DNA of 64,000 nucleotides from Sipunculus nudus (taxonomy: Eukaryota; Annelida; Sipuncula; Golfingiida; Sipunculidae): NCBI GenBank assembly GCA_026874595.1, contig CM049309.1, forward strand, positions 94,572,723-94,636,722, in the 5' to 3' direction. Shown one piece after another: positions 23,601 to 33,689 of the stretch. Position 1 is the stretch's first letter. Every line of letters begins with the position of its first letter. Position numbers and translations under genes: made by a program. The notes beneath the pieces are model-generated. The model made no database searches and was not told where the DNA came from. It saw only the letters and a list, made by a program, of their open reading frames with translations.

Positions 23601-26367
23601 TGACGTAAACAGCAGAGCTTTCTGCCTGAAGCTGGGTTTTTTTTTTTTATGTTTCTCTCGTCGTCGTCAGCTGTCCTTGGTACCTAAAGCTTTTTCTTTG
23701 ATGTCGTTGTCATATACAGCAGAGCTTTTGGCCTGAAGCTGGGTTTTTGATGATGTTTCTCTCGTCGTCGTCAGCTGTCCTTGGCACCTAAAGCCTTTTC
23801 TATAATGTCGTTGTCGTAAACAGCAGGATTTTGGGCCTGAAGCTGGGGTTTTTTGTGATGTTTCTCTCGTCGTCGTCAGCTGTCCTTGGCACCTAAAGCT
23901 TTTTCTTTGATGTCGTTGTCGTAAACAGCAGAGCTTTTGGCCTGAAGCTGGGATTTTGAAGATGTTTCTCGTCGTCAGCTGTCTTTGGCACCTAAAGCTT
24001 AATCTGTGATACCGTTGACGTAAACAGCAGAGCTTTCTGCCTGAAGCTGGGTTTTTTTATGATGTTTCTCTCGTCGTCAGCTGTCTTTGGCACCTAAAGC
24101 TTTTTCTTTGATGTCGTTGTCGTAAACAGCAGAGCTTTTAGACTGAAGCTGGGTTTTTGATGATGTCTTTCTCGTCGTCGTCGTCAGCTGTCCTTGGCAC
24201 CTAAAGCTTTATCTATGATGTCGTTGTCGTAAACAGCAGAGCTTTGGGCCTGAAGCTGGGTTTTTGATGATGTTTCTCTCGTCGTCGTCAGCTGACTTTG
24301 GCACCTAAAGCTTTTTCTTTGATTTCGTTGTCGTAAACATCAGAGCTTTTTGCCTGAAGGTGGGTTTTCACGATGTCTCTCTCGACGTCGTCAGCTGTCC
24401 TTGGCACCTAAAGCCTTGTAATCAACAGGAATGCTGCTAACCGTGGCACCAGAGTTATGGCAGGATAAGTGGTTTTCGGCTCTATTATTGCATGTGAAGA
24501 ATATCCTCAACTCCCAGTAACTCCCCCCCCCCCCCCCAACTTATATAACCCACAAGATGGTTGGTGCTGTTATAAAGTGCTTTCAATCCCCCTAGAGAAC
24601 TCACGGCTGCCAGGAGAGCACAGGCGAGGGAGAACCCGATGGGGATGGCTGGCATGAAGATTGCGCGTCTCGTCTTGTCAGTGGCGCCGAGGATTACGAA
24701 GATCAGGATGGATGTAGCCCAGGCCTCCACCAGCATACCCTGCCACGGCTCGATGTTTTTGTTGACCATGGTCAGCGCGAACGAGCCACCGACATCTCTG
24801 TCTAGTGCTGCCTCATTGGTCATACTGTGAAAACATACCTTGGTTAATGATGGTCACATAATTTGACAGATATGGAAAAAAAATCATTCACATAAGACAT
24901 GCTTTATACTGTCTCACCAATTTGAGTGTCCGATTCTCGAAGATGATCGTAAACACAAGGTCCAGTTTATGAAATTGATAAGTTATCTGATGTTTAATTA
25001 ACATAGAATGAAGAACAGCATGTGTGATTTGGGAAGTTCACTATGTATGTTTTTCTCAAATTTGAAAATAAAATGGAGCAACTGGAGCAAATTTAAGGTA
25101 CTTATTATTTGCATTTTCTTTTGTTGACTATAAAATCTAAGAAAATTCGTGGAATTAATGCCCCCGGCTTTTGGATCTTGTTTGCTATCATGCTTGATTA
25201 GCAACCAAAGTGATGATAAGTGGAAAAAATCTTAAGGGCACATGAAAACTTAAACAGATGCACTATGACATGTGGAGACATCTGCAGGCAAACATAAAAA
25301 CTAAAACACATTTAGAAATAGGACTTAAATCCCCTAGACATTTGGAGACATCTGTAGGCAAACATTGAGAAATTGGAACAACATTTGATAAGTTTGTTTT
25401 TCAGCTGGAGAGAATTTTCAGATAGACACTCCAAAATCACTCCAAACCAAGGTAATCGTGATAGCAATTACTGACCAAAGTTTGAATGAAATCGGATAAA
25501 GTTTAGGAAAGATGTCGCACGGAAACGAAAACTTGACGGACGGACAGACAGAGTGACAGACAGACATAAGCCAGCCACTCCAAAACAAATCTCAACCAAG
25601 GTAAGCATGAGGGCAATTACTGACCAAAATTTGAATGAAATCGAATAATATTTAGGAAAACTATCGCACGGAAACGAAAAACTGACGGACGGACAGACAG
25701 AGTGACAGACAGACGCCAGACACTCCAAAACCAATCCCAACCAAGGTATGCATTAGAGGAATCACTAACCCAAATCTGAATAAAAACGGAAAAAAATTAG
25801 GAAAATTATTCTGACAGACGGAGAGACAGACAAACACAAATCAATGTCTCCCGCATCCGCTCAGCGGGGGACAAAAAAGTGCTTTTAAAAAGAAATGACT
25901 GCAAAGTGTTTTAAAAGCTGACATTCTTTTCAACATCGACAGGACTGCAAACATTTTTTCCGCTTTCCTCCCACACGGTCTCTCTTGGTCTCCCAGCGGG
26001 AGCGGGGTGGAAAGGGATACCTCTTTATACGCCCGGCCGTACAGGCAAGCGCCTCGACAGTCCTACTGTTAGGGGCTCAAGGAATTGGCTAGGATTTTTT
26101 TTCAACTGTCACGAGGCTAAATACATCATCTTTTTTATTATTATTTTTTCTTTTTGTTATTTGTATATTTTTATTTGGCCTCATAATTCATAATTCTATT
26201 CCTTAAGGCATTTTTTTGTTCGAATTAAGAAAAACAGTTCTGATGCAGTTTATTTACGCAGATTAATGGAAAATGTAACCATAATAATTATAAGTAACGC
26301 ACTTACCCCCAGAGGAAAAGCGCTCCAACGATGCCTCCGGCGATCTGGGCGATAATGTAGAGAATAG
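20082..26367 (-). CDS. Aquaporin (MIP family), 3' part of gene, four exons
   Basis: This is a membrane channel of the major intrinsic protein family, which moves water and in some subfamilies small neutral solutes down their gradients. Four minus-strand exons (26307-26367, 24605-24824, 21309-21413, 20082-20177) join in frame through GT-AG introns. They give about 160 residues: helix 3 (ILYIIAQIAGGIVGALF), loop C, helix 4 (LVEAWATSILIFVILGATD), helix 5 (MPAIPIGFSLACALLAA), the second half-helix with NPA box (GASVNPARSFGPAV), helix 6 (VYWAGPMIGAVLAAIIYSIL) and a short charged tail ending KKLEED. The NPA arginine is present and Ser-Phe follows the box, as in classical water channels rather than the NPARD of aquaglyceroporins. 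The helix-5 filter position, His in AQP1 and AQP4, is Leu here. Start codon, helices 1-2 and first NPA box are missing and presumably lie beyond 64000. The GAS-NPARSFGPAV pattern resembles AQP4-like proteins. Family assignment is firm; the ortholog is not determined. Confidence 0.95.
20614..20763. repeat. (TA)n / (CA)n microsatellites
   Basis: A TA-CA-TA tract at 20614-20653 and a second TA tract at 20699-20763 lie inside the MITE. Short open frames here are low complexity (Tyr/Ile) and not genes. Confidence 0.95.
20927..21010. repeat. Homopolymer G and C runs
   Basis: Ten G at 20927-20936, eleven C at 20953-20963 and thirteen C at 20998-21010, all inside the MITE. A further run of twelve C at 20535-20546 lies just outside its left end. 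Lengths are likely to vary between reads. Confidence 0.9.
21309..21413 (-). CDS. Aquaporin exon, second NPA box (105 bp)
   Basis: The acceptor ATAATTGCAG lies right of 21413 and the donor GTAAGC left of 21309, both in phase 0. Its 35 codons include IPYTGASVNPARSFGPAVV and end KNHW. NPA followed by Arg supplies the constriction arginine. The position where human AQP1 has its mercury-sensitive Cys is Ala here, as in AQP4, so a mercury-insensitive pore would be expected. The sequence between box and helix 6 (LNFRDDKSAPFKNHW) is a typical loop E. Confidence 0.95.
21682..21897. repeat. Exact 27-bp x 8 intronic array
   Basis: Eight units of 27 bp contain ACTGACACAACATATCGACC, with only point differences (for example GACAGAAC in unit 2). 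Because 27 is divisible by three and neither strand has stops in some frames, open frames appear on both strands (a QHIDHVLLT-type repeat on plus, a WSICCVSST-type repeat on minus). I read these as by-products. It is unrelated in sequence to the large 27-bp minisatellite. Confidence 0.95.
22105..24420. repeat. ~103-bp intronic tandem array with four-monomer higher-order repeats
   Basis: About 22 head-to-tail copies of a ~103-bp unit carry CTCGTCGTCGTCAGCTGTCC, CACCTAAAGC, GATGTCGTTGTCGTAAACAG and GCCTGAAGCTGGGTTTT. The first copies are diverged. In the middle, four distinguishable monomers recur in fixed order. The TTGGTACC/CATATACAGC monomer starts near 22851, 23263 and 23677 (offsets 412 and 414), and the TACCGTTGACG monomer recurs near 23183, 23596 and 24010. 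The array fills most of the 3.2-kb intron between aquaporin exons 21309-21413 and 24605-24824. No coding potential. Confidence 0.93.
24523..24537. repeat. Poly-C run (15)
   Basis: A run of 15 C lies in the intron just downstream, in gene direction, of the exon at 24605-24824. Confidence 0.9.
24605..24824 (-). CDS. Aquaporin exon, loop C to helix 5 (220 bp)
   Basis: The acceptor TTTTCACAG lies right of 24824 and the donor GTGAGT left of 24605. The first base completes the Gly codon opened in the previous exon, and 73 codons follow. They begin MTNEAALDRDVGGS and run through helix 4 (EAWATSILIFVILGAT), the loop TDKTRR, and helix 5 (IPIGFSLACALLAA). The internal Met is not a translation start, because frame and splice site continue upstream. 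Aligned with AQP1/AQP4, the residue equivalent to the selectivity-filter His is Leu (in CALLAA). Confidence 0.93.
24825..25430. other. Intronic low-copy sequence
   Basis: AT-rich intron with no exon-like segment. A short decayed duplication is visible: GGAGACATCTGCAGGCAAAC near 25276 and GGAGACATCTGTAGGCAAAC near 25347. Confidence 0.6.
25431..25880. repeat. ~150-bp interspersed repeat, three tandem copies with a GCGGGGGAC tail
   Basis: Three decaying copies share CCAAGGTAA, AATTACTGACCAAA, GAATGAAATCG, GGAAACGAAAA and GACGGACGGACAGACAGAG. The block ends TCCGCTCAGCGGGGGACAAA and an A-rich stretch. This looks like a mollusc-type interspersed element with internal tandem repeats. Minus-strand open frames (Cys/Val/Ser-rich) follow the repeat and have no domain. 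The class of element is not determined. Confidence 0.7.
25881..26306. other. Intronic low-copy sequence
   Basis: GC-richer stretch near 25960-26090, then T-rich intron up to the donor of the exon at 26307-26367. Nothing recognisable. Confidence 0.6.
26307..26367 (-). CDS. Aquaporin exon, helix 3 (61 bp)
   Basis: The acceptor TTTTCCAG lies just right of 26367 and the donor GTAAGTG just left of 26307. The exon begins with the last two bases of a split codon (consistent with G|CT, Ala), encodes ILYIIAQIAGGIVGALFLW, and ends with GG of a split Gly codon. The AQ..GG.VGA pattern is typical of MIP helix 3. The preceding exon, which should carry the first NPA box, is not visible in the remaining 37.6 kb of the window. 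Confidence 0.9.
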
Positions 26368-26639
26368 CTGGAAAACACAAAACGTTTAACGTATGTATTG
26401 AACTAATTTGTAAGTAAGCGAACTCCCTTGGATTTCAGCACATGACTTTCGATAAATACACAATACAGCGCTAGGGGAGTCACAGAGGCAGTCAATATAA
26501 GCCGAGCTATAGATGAGAGTCATGGAGGGATGGGTATATAAGCCGAGATTTACAGGTAAGGCAGGGAATATTAGTCGACATTTACAGGAGAGTCAGGGAG
26601 GCAAGGACAATAAACCAAGATTTAGAGAAGAGTCAGGGA

Positions 26640-28700
26640 GGTAGGGTATATAAGTTGAAATTATGAGTAGAGTCAGGGAGGCAGGGAATGTAAGTCGAGA
26701 TATACAGGAAGGGCAGGGAATGCAAGTCGATATTTACAGTAGAGGCAGGGAGGTAGGGACAATAAACCAAGATTTAGAGGAGAGTCAGGAGGTAGGGTAT
26801 ATAAGTTGAAATTATGAGGAGAGTCAGGGAGGCAGGGAATGTTAGTCGAGATATACAGGAGAGTAAGGGAGGCAGGGAATGCAAGTCGATATTTACAGGA
26901 GAGGCAGGGAGGTAGGGAATATAAGTCGAGATTTACAGGAGAGTCAGGGAGGTAGGGACAATAAATCAAGATTTAGAGGAGAGTCAGAGAGACAGATAAT
27001 ATTAATCAAGATAAACAGGAGCGTCAGGGAGGCAGAGAATATAAGTAGAGATTTACAGGAGCGTCAGGGAGGCAGGGAGTATAAGCCGAGATTTACAGTA
27101 GAGTCAGGAAGGGAGGGAATATAAGTCGATATTTACAGGAGAGTCAGGGAGGTAGGGACAATAAACCAAGATTTAGAGGAGAGTCAGAGAGACAGATAAT
27201 ATTAATCAAGATTAACAGGAGCGTCAGGGAGGCAGAGAATATAAGTCGAGATTTACAGGAGCGTCAGGGAGGCAGGGAGTATAAGCCGAGATTTACAGGA
27301 GAGTCAGGAAGGGAGGGAATATAAGTCGAGGTTTAGAGGAGCGTCAGGGAGGTAGTGAATATAAGCCGAGACTTACAGGAGCGTCAGTGAGGCTGGGAAT
27401 ATATGTCGAGATTTACAGGAGAGTCAGGGAGGAAGTTAATATAGGTCGAGATTTAGAGTAGCGTCAGGGAGACAGGGAATATAAGTCGAGATTTACAGGA
27501 GAGTCAGGGAGACAGCGAATGTAAGTCGTGATTTACAGGAGAGTCAGGGAGGCAGGAAATATAAGCCGAGATTTACAGGAGCGTCAGGGAGGCTGGGAAT
27601 ATATGTCGAGATTTACAGGAGCGTCAGGCAGGCAGGGAATATAAGCCGAGATTTACAGGAGAGTCACGGAGGTAGGGTATATAAGTTGAAATTATGAGTA
27701 GAGTCAGGGAGGCAGGGAATGTAAGTCGAGATATACAGGAAGGGCAGGGAATGCAAGTCGATATTTACAGTAGAGGCAGGGAGGTAGGGACAATAAACCA
27801 AGATTTAGAGGAGAGTCAGGAGGTAGGGTATATAAGTTGAAATTATGAGGAGAGTCAGGGAGGCAGGGAATGTTAGTCGAGATATACAGGAGGGTAAGGG
27901 AGGCAGGGAATGCAAGTCGATATTTACAGGAGAGGCAGGGAGGTAGGGAATATAAGTCGAGATTTACAGGAGAGTCAGGGAGGTAGGGACAATAAATCAA
28001 GATTTAGAGGAGAGTCAGAGAGACAGATAATATTAATCAAGATAAACAGGAGCGTCAGGGAGGCAGAGAATATAAGTAGAGATTTACAGGAGCGTCAGGG
28101 AGGCAGGGAGTATAAGCCGAGATTTACAGGAGAGTCAGGAAGGGAGGGAATATAAGTCGATATTTACAGGAGAGTCAGGGAGGTAGGGACAATAAACCAA
28201 GATTTAGAGGAGAGTCAGAGAGACAGATAATATTAATCAAGATTAACAGGAGCGTCAGGGAGGCAGAGAATATAAGTCGAGATTTACAGGAGCGTCAGGG
28301 AGGCAGGGAGTATAAGCCGAGATTTACAGGAGAGTCAGGAAGGGAGGGAATATAAGTCGAGGTTTAGAGGAGCGTCAGGGAGGTAGTGAATATAAGCCGA
28401 GACTTACAGGAGCGTCAGTGAGGCTGGGAATATATGTCGAGATTTACAGGAGAGTCAGGGAGGAAGTTAATATAGGTCGAGATTTAGAGTAGCGTCAGGG
28501 AGACAGGGAATATAAGTCGAGATTTACAGGAGAGTCAGGGAGACAGCGAATGTAAGTCGTGATTTACAGGAGAGTCAGGGAGGCAGGAAATATAAGCCGA
28601 GATTTACAGGAGCGTCAGGGAGGCTGGGAATATATGTCGAGATTTACAGGAGCGTCAGGCAGGCAGGGAATATAAGCCGAGATTTACAGGAGAGTCACGG
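26640..28700. repeat. 1,031-bp tandem duplication in the 40-bp satellite
   Basis: The segment from about 26640 to 27665 repeats from about 27671 to 28696 with offset 1,031 bp, nearly base for base. Shared oddities include the AAGGGCAGGGAATGC half-unit and ATAATATTAATCAAGAT. Confidence 0.9.
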
Positions 28701-31700
28701 AGGTAGGGTATATAAGTTGAAATTATGAGGAGAGTCAGGGAGGCAGGGAATGTAAGACGAGATATACAGGAAGGGAAGGGAATGCAAGTCGATATTTACA
28801 GTAGAGGCAGGGAGGTAGGGACAATAAACCAAGATTTAGTGGAGAGTCAGGGAGGTAGGGTATATAAGTTGAAATTATGAGGAGAGTCAGGGAGGCAGGG
28901 AATGTTAGTCGAGATATAAAGGCGAGTAAGGGAGGCAGGGAATGCAAGTCGATATTTACAGGAGAGGCAGGGAGGTAGAGAATATAAGTCGAGATTTACA
29001 GGAGAGTCAGGGAGGTAGGGACAATAAACCAAGATTTAAAGGAGAGTCAGAGAGACAGATAATATTAATCAAGATTAACAGGAGCGTCAGGGAGGCTGGG
29101 AATATATGTCGAGATTTACAGGAGAGTCAGGGAGGAAGTTAATATAGGTCGAGATTTACAGGAGAGTCAGGGAGGCAGCGAATGTAAGTCGTGATTTACA
29201 GGAGAGTGAGGGAGGCAGGGAATATGAGCAGAGATTTACAGGAGCGTCAGGGAGACAGGGAATATAAGCGGAAATTTACAGGGGCGTCAGGGAAGCAGGG
29301 AATATATGTGGAGATTATGGGGGGGGGGGGGGGGGGGGAGACAGGGAGACAGCGAATGTAAGTCGTGATTTACAGGAGAGTCAGGGAGGCAGCGAATGTA
29401 AGTCGAGATTTACAGGAGAGTCAGGGAGGCAGCGAATGTAAGTCGAGATTTACAGGAGCGTCAGGGAGGCAGCGAATGTAATTCGAGATTTACAGGAGCG
29501 TCAGGGAGACAGCGAATGTAAGTCGAGATTTACAGGAGAGTCAGGGAGACAGAGAATGTAAGTCGAGATTTACAGGAGAGTCAGGGAGGCAGCAAATGTA
29601 AGTCGAGATTTACAGGAGCGTCAGGGAAGCATGGAATATGAGCAGAGATTTACAGGAGCGTCAGGGAGGCAGCGAATGTAAGTCGAATTTTACAGGAGAG
29701 TCAGGGAGGTAGGGAATATGAGCAGAGATTTACAGGAGCGTCAGGGAGGCAGCGAATGTAAGTCGAGATTTACAGGAGCGTCAGGTAGGCAGGAAATATA
29801 AGCCGAGATTTACAGGAGAGTCAGGGAGGCAGGAAATATAAGCCGAGATTTACAGGAGCGTCAGGGAGGCAGCGAATGTAAGTCGAGATTTACAGGAGAG
29901 TCAGGGAGGCAGGAAATCTAAGTCGAGATTTACAGGAGAGTCAGGGAGGCAGCGAATGTAAGTCGTGATTTACAGGAGAGTCAGGGAGGCAGCGAATGTA
30001 AGTCGTGATTTACAGGAAAGTCAGGGAGGCAGCGAATGTAAGTCGAATTTTACAGGAGAAACAGGGAGGTAGCATGTATGTCGAGAATTACAGGAGCGTC
30101 AGGGAGGCAGGAAATATAAGCCGAGATTTACAGGAGCGTCAGGGAGGCAGGGAATATGAGCAGAGATTTACAGGAGCGTCAGGGAGGCAGCCAATGTAAG
30201 TCGAGATTTACAGGAGCGTCAGGGAGGCAGCGAATGTAAGTCGAGATTTACAGGAGCGTCAGGGAGGCAGCTTATGTAAGTCGAGATTTACAGGAGAGTG
30301 AGGGACGCAGGAAATATTAGCAGAGATTTACAGGAGCGTCAGGGAGGCAGCGAATGTAAGTCGAGATTTACAGGAGAGTCAGGGAGGCAGCGAACGTAAG
30401 TCGTGATTTACAGGAGAGAAAGTGAGGCAGGAAATATAAGCCGAGATTTACAGGAGCGTCAGACAGGAAGGGAAAATAAGCCGATATTTATAGGAGAGTC
30501 AGGGAGGCAGGGAATATGAGCAGAGATTTACAGGAGCGTCAGGGAGGCAGGGAATATAATCCGAGATTTACAAGAGCGTCAGGGAGGCAGCGAATGTAAG
30601 TCGAGATTTACAGGAGAGACAGGGAGGCAGCATATATGTCGAGATTTACAGGAGAAACAGGGAGGCAGGGAGTATAAGCCGAGATTTACAGGAGAGTCAG
30701 GAAGGGAGGGAATATAAGTCGAGGTTTAGAGGAGCGTCAGGGAGGTAGTGAATATAAGCCGAGACTTACAGGAGCGTCAGTGAGTCTGGGAATATATGTC
30801 GAGATTTCCAGGAGAGTCAGGGAGGAAGTTAATATAGGTCGAGATTTAGAGTAGCGTCAGGGAGACAGGGAATATAAGTCGAGATTTACAGGAGAGTCAG
30901 GGAGACAGCGAATGTAAGTCGTGATTTACAGGAGAGTCAGGGAGGCAGCGAATGGAAGTCGAGATTTACAGGAGAGTCAGGGAGACAGCGAATGTAAGTC
31001 GTGATTTACAGGAGAGTCAGGGAGGCAGGAAATATAAGCCGAGATTTACAGGAGCGTCAGGGAGGCTGGGAATATATGTCGAGATTTACAGGAGCGTCAG
31101 GCAGGCAGGGAATATAAGCCGAGATTGACAGGAGAGTCAGGGAGACAGCGAATGTAAGTCGTGATTTACAGGAGAGTCACGGAGGTAGGGTATATTAGTT
31201 GAAATTATGAGGAGAGTCAGGGAGGCAGGGAATGTAAGTCGAGATATACAGGAAGGGAAGGGAATGCAAGTCGATATTTACAGTAGAGGCAGGGAGGTAG
31301 GGACAATAAACCAAGATTTAGAGGAGAGTCAGGGAGGTAGGGTATATAAGTTGAAATTATGAGGAGAGTCAGGGAGGCAGGGAATGTTAGTCGAGATATA
31401 AAGGCGAGTAAGGGAGGCAGGGAATGCAAGTCGATATTTACAGGAGAGGCAGGGAGGTAGGGAATATAAGTCGAGATTTACAGGAGAGTCAGGGAGGTAG
31501 GGACAATAAACCAAGATTTAAAGGAGAGTCAGAGAGACAGATAATATTAATCAAGATTAACAGGAGCGTCAGGGAGGCAGAGAATATAAGTCGAGGTTTA
31601 GAGGAGCGTCAGGGAGGTAGTGAATATAAGCCGAGACCTACAGGAGCGTCAGGGAGGCTGGGAATATATGTCGAGATTTACAGGAGAGTCAGGGAGGAAG

Positions 31701-33689
31701 TTAATATAGGTCGAGATTTACAGGAGAGTCAGGGAGGCAGCGAATGTAAGTCGTGATTTACAGGAGAGTGAGGGAGGCAGGGAATATGAGCAGAGATTTA
31801 CAGGAGCGTCAGGGAGACAGGGAATATAAGCGGAGATTTACAGGGGCGTCAGGGAGGCAGGGAATATATGTGGAGATTATGGGGGGGGGAGACAGGGAGA
31901 CAGCGAATGTAAGTCGTGATTTACAGGAGAGTCAGGGAGGCAGCGAATGTAAGTCGAGATTTACAGGAGAGTCAGGGAGGCAGCGAATGTAAGTCGAGAT
32001 TTACAGGAGCGTCAGGGAGGCAGCGAATGTAATTCGAGATTTACAGGAGCGTCAGGGAGACAGCGAATGTAAGTCGAGATTTACAGGAGAGTCAGGGAGA
32101 CAGAGAATGTAAGTCGAGATTTACAGGAGAGTCAGGGAGGCAGCAAATGTAAGTCGAGATTTACAGGAGCGTCAGGGAAGCATGGAATATGAGCAGAGAT
32201 TTACAGGAGCGTCAGGGAGGCAGCGAATGTAAGTCGAATTTTACAGGAGAGTCAGGGAGGTAGGGAATATGAGCAGAGATTTACAGGAGCGTCAGGGAGG
32301 CAGCGAATGTAAGTCGAGATTTACAGGAGCGTCAGGTAGGCAGGAAATATAAGCCGAGATTTACAGGAGAGTCAGGGAGGCAGGAAATATAAGCCGAGAT
32401 TTACAGGAGCGTCAGGGAGGCAGCGAATGTAAGTCGAGATTTACAGGAGAGTCAGGGAGGCAGGAAATCTAAGTCGTGATTTACAGGAGAGTCAGGGAGG
32501 CAGCGAATGTAAGTCGTGATTTACAGGAGAGTCAGGGAGGCAGCGAATGTAAGTCGAATTTTACAGGAGAAACAGGGAGGTAGCATGTATGTCGAGAATT
32601 ACAGGAGCGTCAGGGAGGCAGGAAATATAAGCCGAGATTTACAGGAGCGTCAGGGAGGCAGGGAATATGAGCAGAGATTTACAGGAGCGTCAGGGAGGCA
32701 GCCAATGTAAGTCGAGATTTACAGGAGCGTCAGGGAGGCAGCGAATGTAAGTCGAGATTTACAGGAGCGTCAGGGAGGCAGCTTATGTAAGTCGAGATTT
32801 ACAGGAGAGTGAGGGACGCAGGAAATATTAGCAGAGATTTACAGGAGCGTCAGGGAGGCAGCGAATGTAAGTCGAGATTTACAGGAGAGTCAGGGAGGCA
32901 GCGAACGTAAGTCGTGATTTACAGGAGAGAAAGTGAGGCAGGAAATATAAGCCGAGATTTACAGGAGCGTCAGGCAGGAAGGGAAAATAAGCCGATATTT
33001 ATAGGAGAGTCAGGGAGGCAGGGAATATGAGCAGAGATTTACAGGAGCGTCAGGGAGGCAGGGAATATAATCCGAGATTTACAAGAGCGTCAGGGAGTCA
33101 GCGAATGTAAGTCGAGATTTACAGGAGAGACAGGGAGGCAGCATATATGTCGAGATTTACAGGAGAAACAGGGAGGCAGGGAGTATAAGCCGAGATTTAC
33201 AGGAGAGTCAGGAAGGGAGGGAATATAAGTCGAGGTTTAGAGGAGCGTCAGGGAGGTAGTGAATATAAGCCGAGACTTACAGGAGCGTCAGTGAGGCTGG
33301 GAATATATGTCGAGATTTACAGGAGAGTCAGGGAGGAAGTTAATATAGGTCGAGATTTAGAGTAGCGTCAGGGAGACAGGGAATATAAGTCGAGATTTAC
33401 AGGAGAGTCAGGGAGACAGCGAATGTAAGTCGTGATTTACAGGAGAGTCAGGGAGGCAGCGAATGGAAGTCGAGATTTACAGGAGAGTCAGGGAGACAGC
33501 GAATGTAAGTCGTGATTTACAGGAGAGTCAGGGAGGCAGGAAATATAAGCCGAGATTTACAGGAGCGTCAGGGAGGCTGGGAATATATGTCGAGATTTAC
33601 AGGAGCGTCAGGCAGGCAGGGAATATAAGCCGAGATTGACAGGAGAGTCAGGGAGACAGCGAATGTAAGTCGTGATTTACAGGAGAGTC
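28696..33689. repeat. ~2.5-kb tandem duplication in the 40-bp satellite
   Basis: Two copies of about 2.5 kb start at the marker CACGGAGGTAGGG (28696 and 31178) and end at the next marker (33689). The offset is 2,551 bp after the poly-G tract and 2,511 bp after one 40-bp unit is lost near 29950. Each copy contains one poly-G tract (29319-29338 and 31881-31889). Confidence 0.88.
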
